Source of the DNA: Azonexaceae bacterium | GTDB taxonomy: Bacteria > Pseudomonadota > Gammaproteobacteria > Burkholderiales > Rhodocyclaceae | DNA length: 6,136 nt | NCBI GenBank assembly: GCA_009469665.1 | Contig: SSTB01000053.1 | Coordinates: forward strand, 1-6,136 | Direction: 5' to 3' | Shown here: positions 5,902 through 6,136 of the stretch, piece after piece | How the letters are laid out: every line of letters begins with the position of its first letter | How positions within the stretch are numbered: position 1 is the stretch's first letter | Notes under the pieces: model-generated | The model's input: the letters and a program-made list of their open reading frames with translations, nothing else | Databases searched by the model: none | What the model was told of the DNA's origin: nothing | Translations under genes and position numbers: made by a program

Positions 5902-6136
5902 GTCTGAAGTCAGAGGCAGGATGGGGTTCGGCCAGCTTGGGTTCAGTGCCTTGAGAAACTGACCCTCCGGCGTCTCGATGTATCGCCTGAGTAACCCGGC
6001 CTTTGGGCTGACGGCAACAACATCGCGACCATGAGTTGGTTTCACGACAGGATCAACAAAAATCACATCGCCTTCACGATAACCATCGTCCCCGACCATG
6101 GCTTCGCCGATCACTGGCAGGGCAAAGCTCATATCG
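5857..6136 (-). CDS. S24/LexA-fold regulator, C-terminal part, catalytic residues replaced (partial)
   Basis: The reading frame enters from beyond the right edge; only the last about 92 residues are visible, and the N-terminal DNA-binding part, if any, is outside. Numbering from the visible Met at 6130-6132, the order of elements is that of the LexA/UmuD/CI S24 peptidase domain: FALPVIGEAM (3-12), REGDVIFVDP (19-28), HGRDVVAV (34-41), LLRRY (47-51), FLKALNP (59-65) and a terminal strand IVMGTVIFSGRIR. In active members the second motif residue is Ser (GDSM) and the LLRRY position is Lys (as in LexA TVKRL). Here the codons give Ala (A11, GCC) and Arg (R49 or R50), so self-cleavage should be lost. 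No umuC-like gene follows, as the next gene is convergent, which favours a phage- or island-type repressor over UmuD. It runs against the ATPase gene, with 57 bases between the stop codons. Confidence 0.85.
   Translation of the reverse strand, partial: DMSFALPVIGEAMVGDDGYREGDVIFVDPVVKPTHGRDVVAVSPKAGLLRRYIETPEGQFLKALNPSWPNPILPLTSDVIVMGTVIFSGRIR

Noticed and set aside
5857..6136. UmuD assignment for the S24 fragment
   Set aside because: The catalytic Ser and Lys are missing and no umuC follows; the gene ends in a convergent junction.

Overview
The window reads as a bacterial chromosomal segment of moderate GC content with compact genes and good Shine-Dalgarno sites. The protein families and style (an about 1160-residue YhaN-type ATPase beside a YhaO/SbcD-type nuclease, plus an S24/LexA-fold regulator) suggest a proteobacterium, most likely gamma or beta. 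I cannot name a genus. There are no tRNA or rRNA genes, CRISPR arrays or recognisable insertion sequences.

Layout. Positions 1-66 probably carry the last 21 codons of an upstream gene. Positions 111-869 (+) encode a 252-residue soluble protein of no family I can name. A 133-bp spacer (870-1002) follows, with a 10-bp palindrome inside an 8-bp inverted repeat, and may hold the promoter or operator of the next unit. Positions 1003-2301 (+) encode a calcineurin-like metallophosphoesterase of the SbcD/Mre11/YhaO type with all metal ligands present. Fifteen bases later, 2317-5799 (+) encodes its presumed partner, a long coiled-coil ABC/SMC-like ATPase of the YhaN/SbcC/Rad50 type. A convergent, AT-rich junction (5800-5856) follows, with a 15-nt palindrome and the left arm of a perfect 13-bp inverted repeat. 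Positions 5857-6136 (-) are the C-terminal part of an S24/LexA-fold regulator whose N-terminus lies beyond the window.

How the genes fit together. The two central genes form a tight two-gene operon and should make a Mre11-Rad50-like DNA end-processing complex, in which the ATPase clamps or senses DNA and the phosphoesterase cuts it. It is the YhaO/YhaN branch rather than classical SbcCD: the ATPase has no CxxC zinc hook and carries a distinct conserved-looking segment at the centre of its arm. The upstream unknown gene points the same way and could be functionally linked, but its own spacer means co-transcription is not shown.

The most unusual single observation is that the S24 fragment has Ala where the nucleophilic Ser belongs and Arg where the catalytic Lys belongs. 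It therefore looks unable to cleave itself in a RecA-dependent manner. A novel system is possible (unknown protein + YhaO + YhaN next to a phage-type regulator), but the sequence alone does not prove one.
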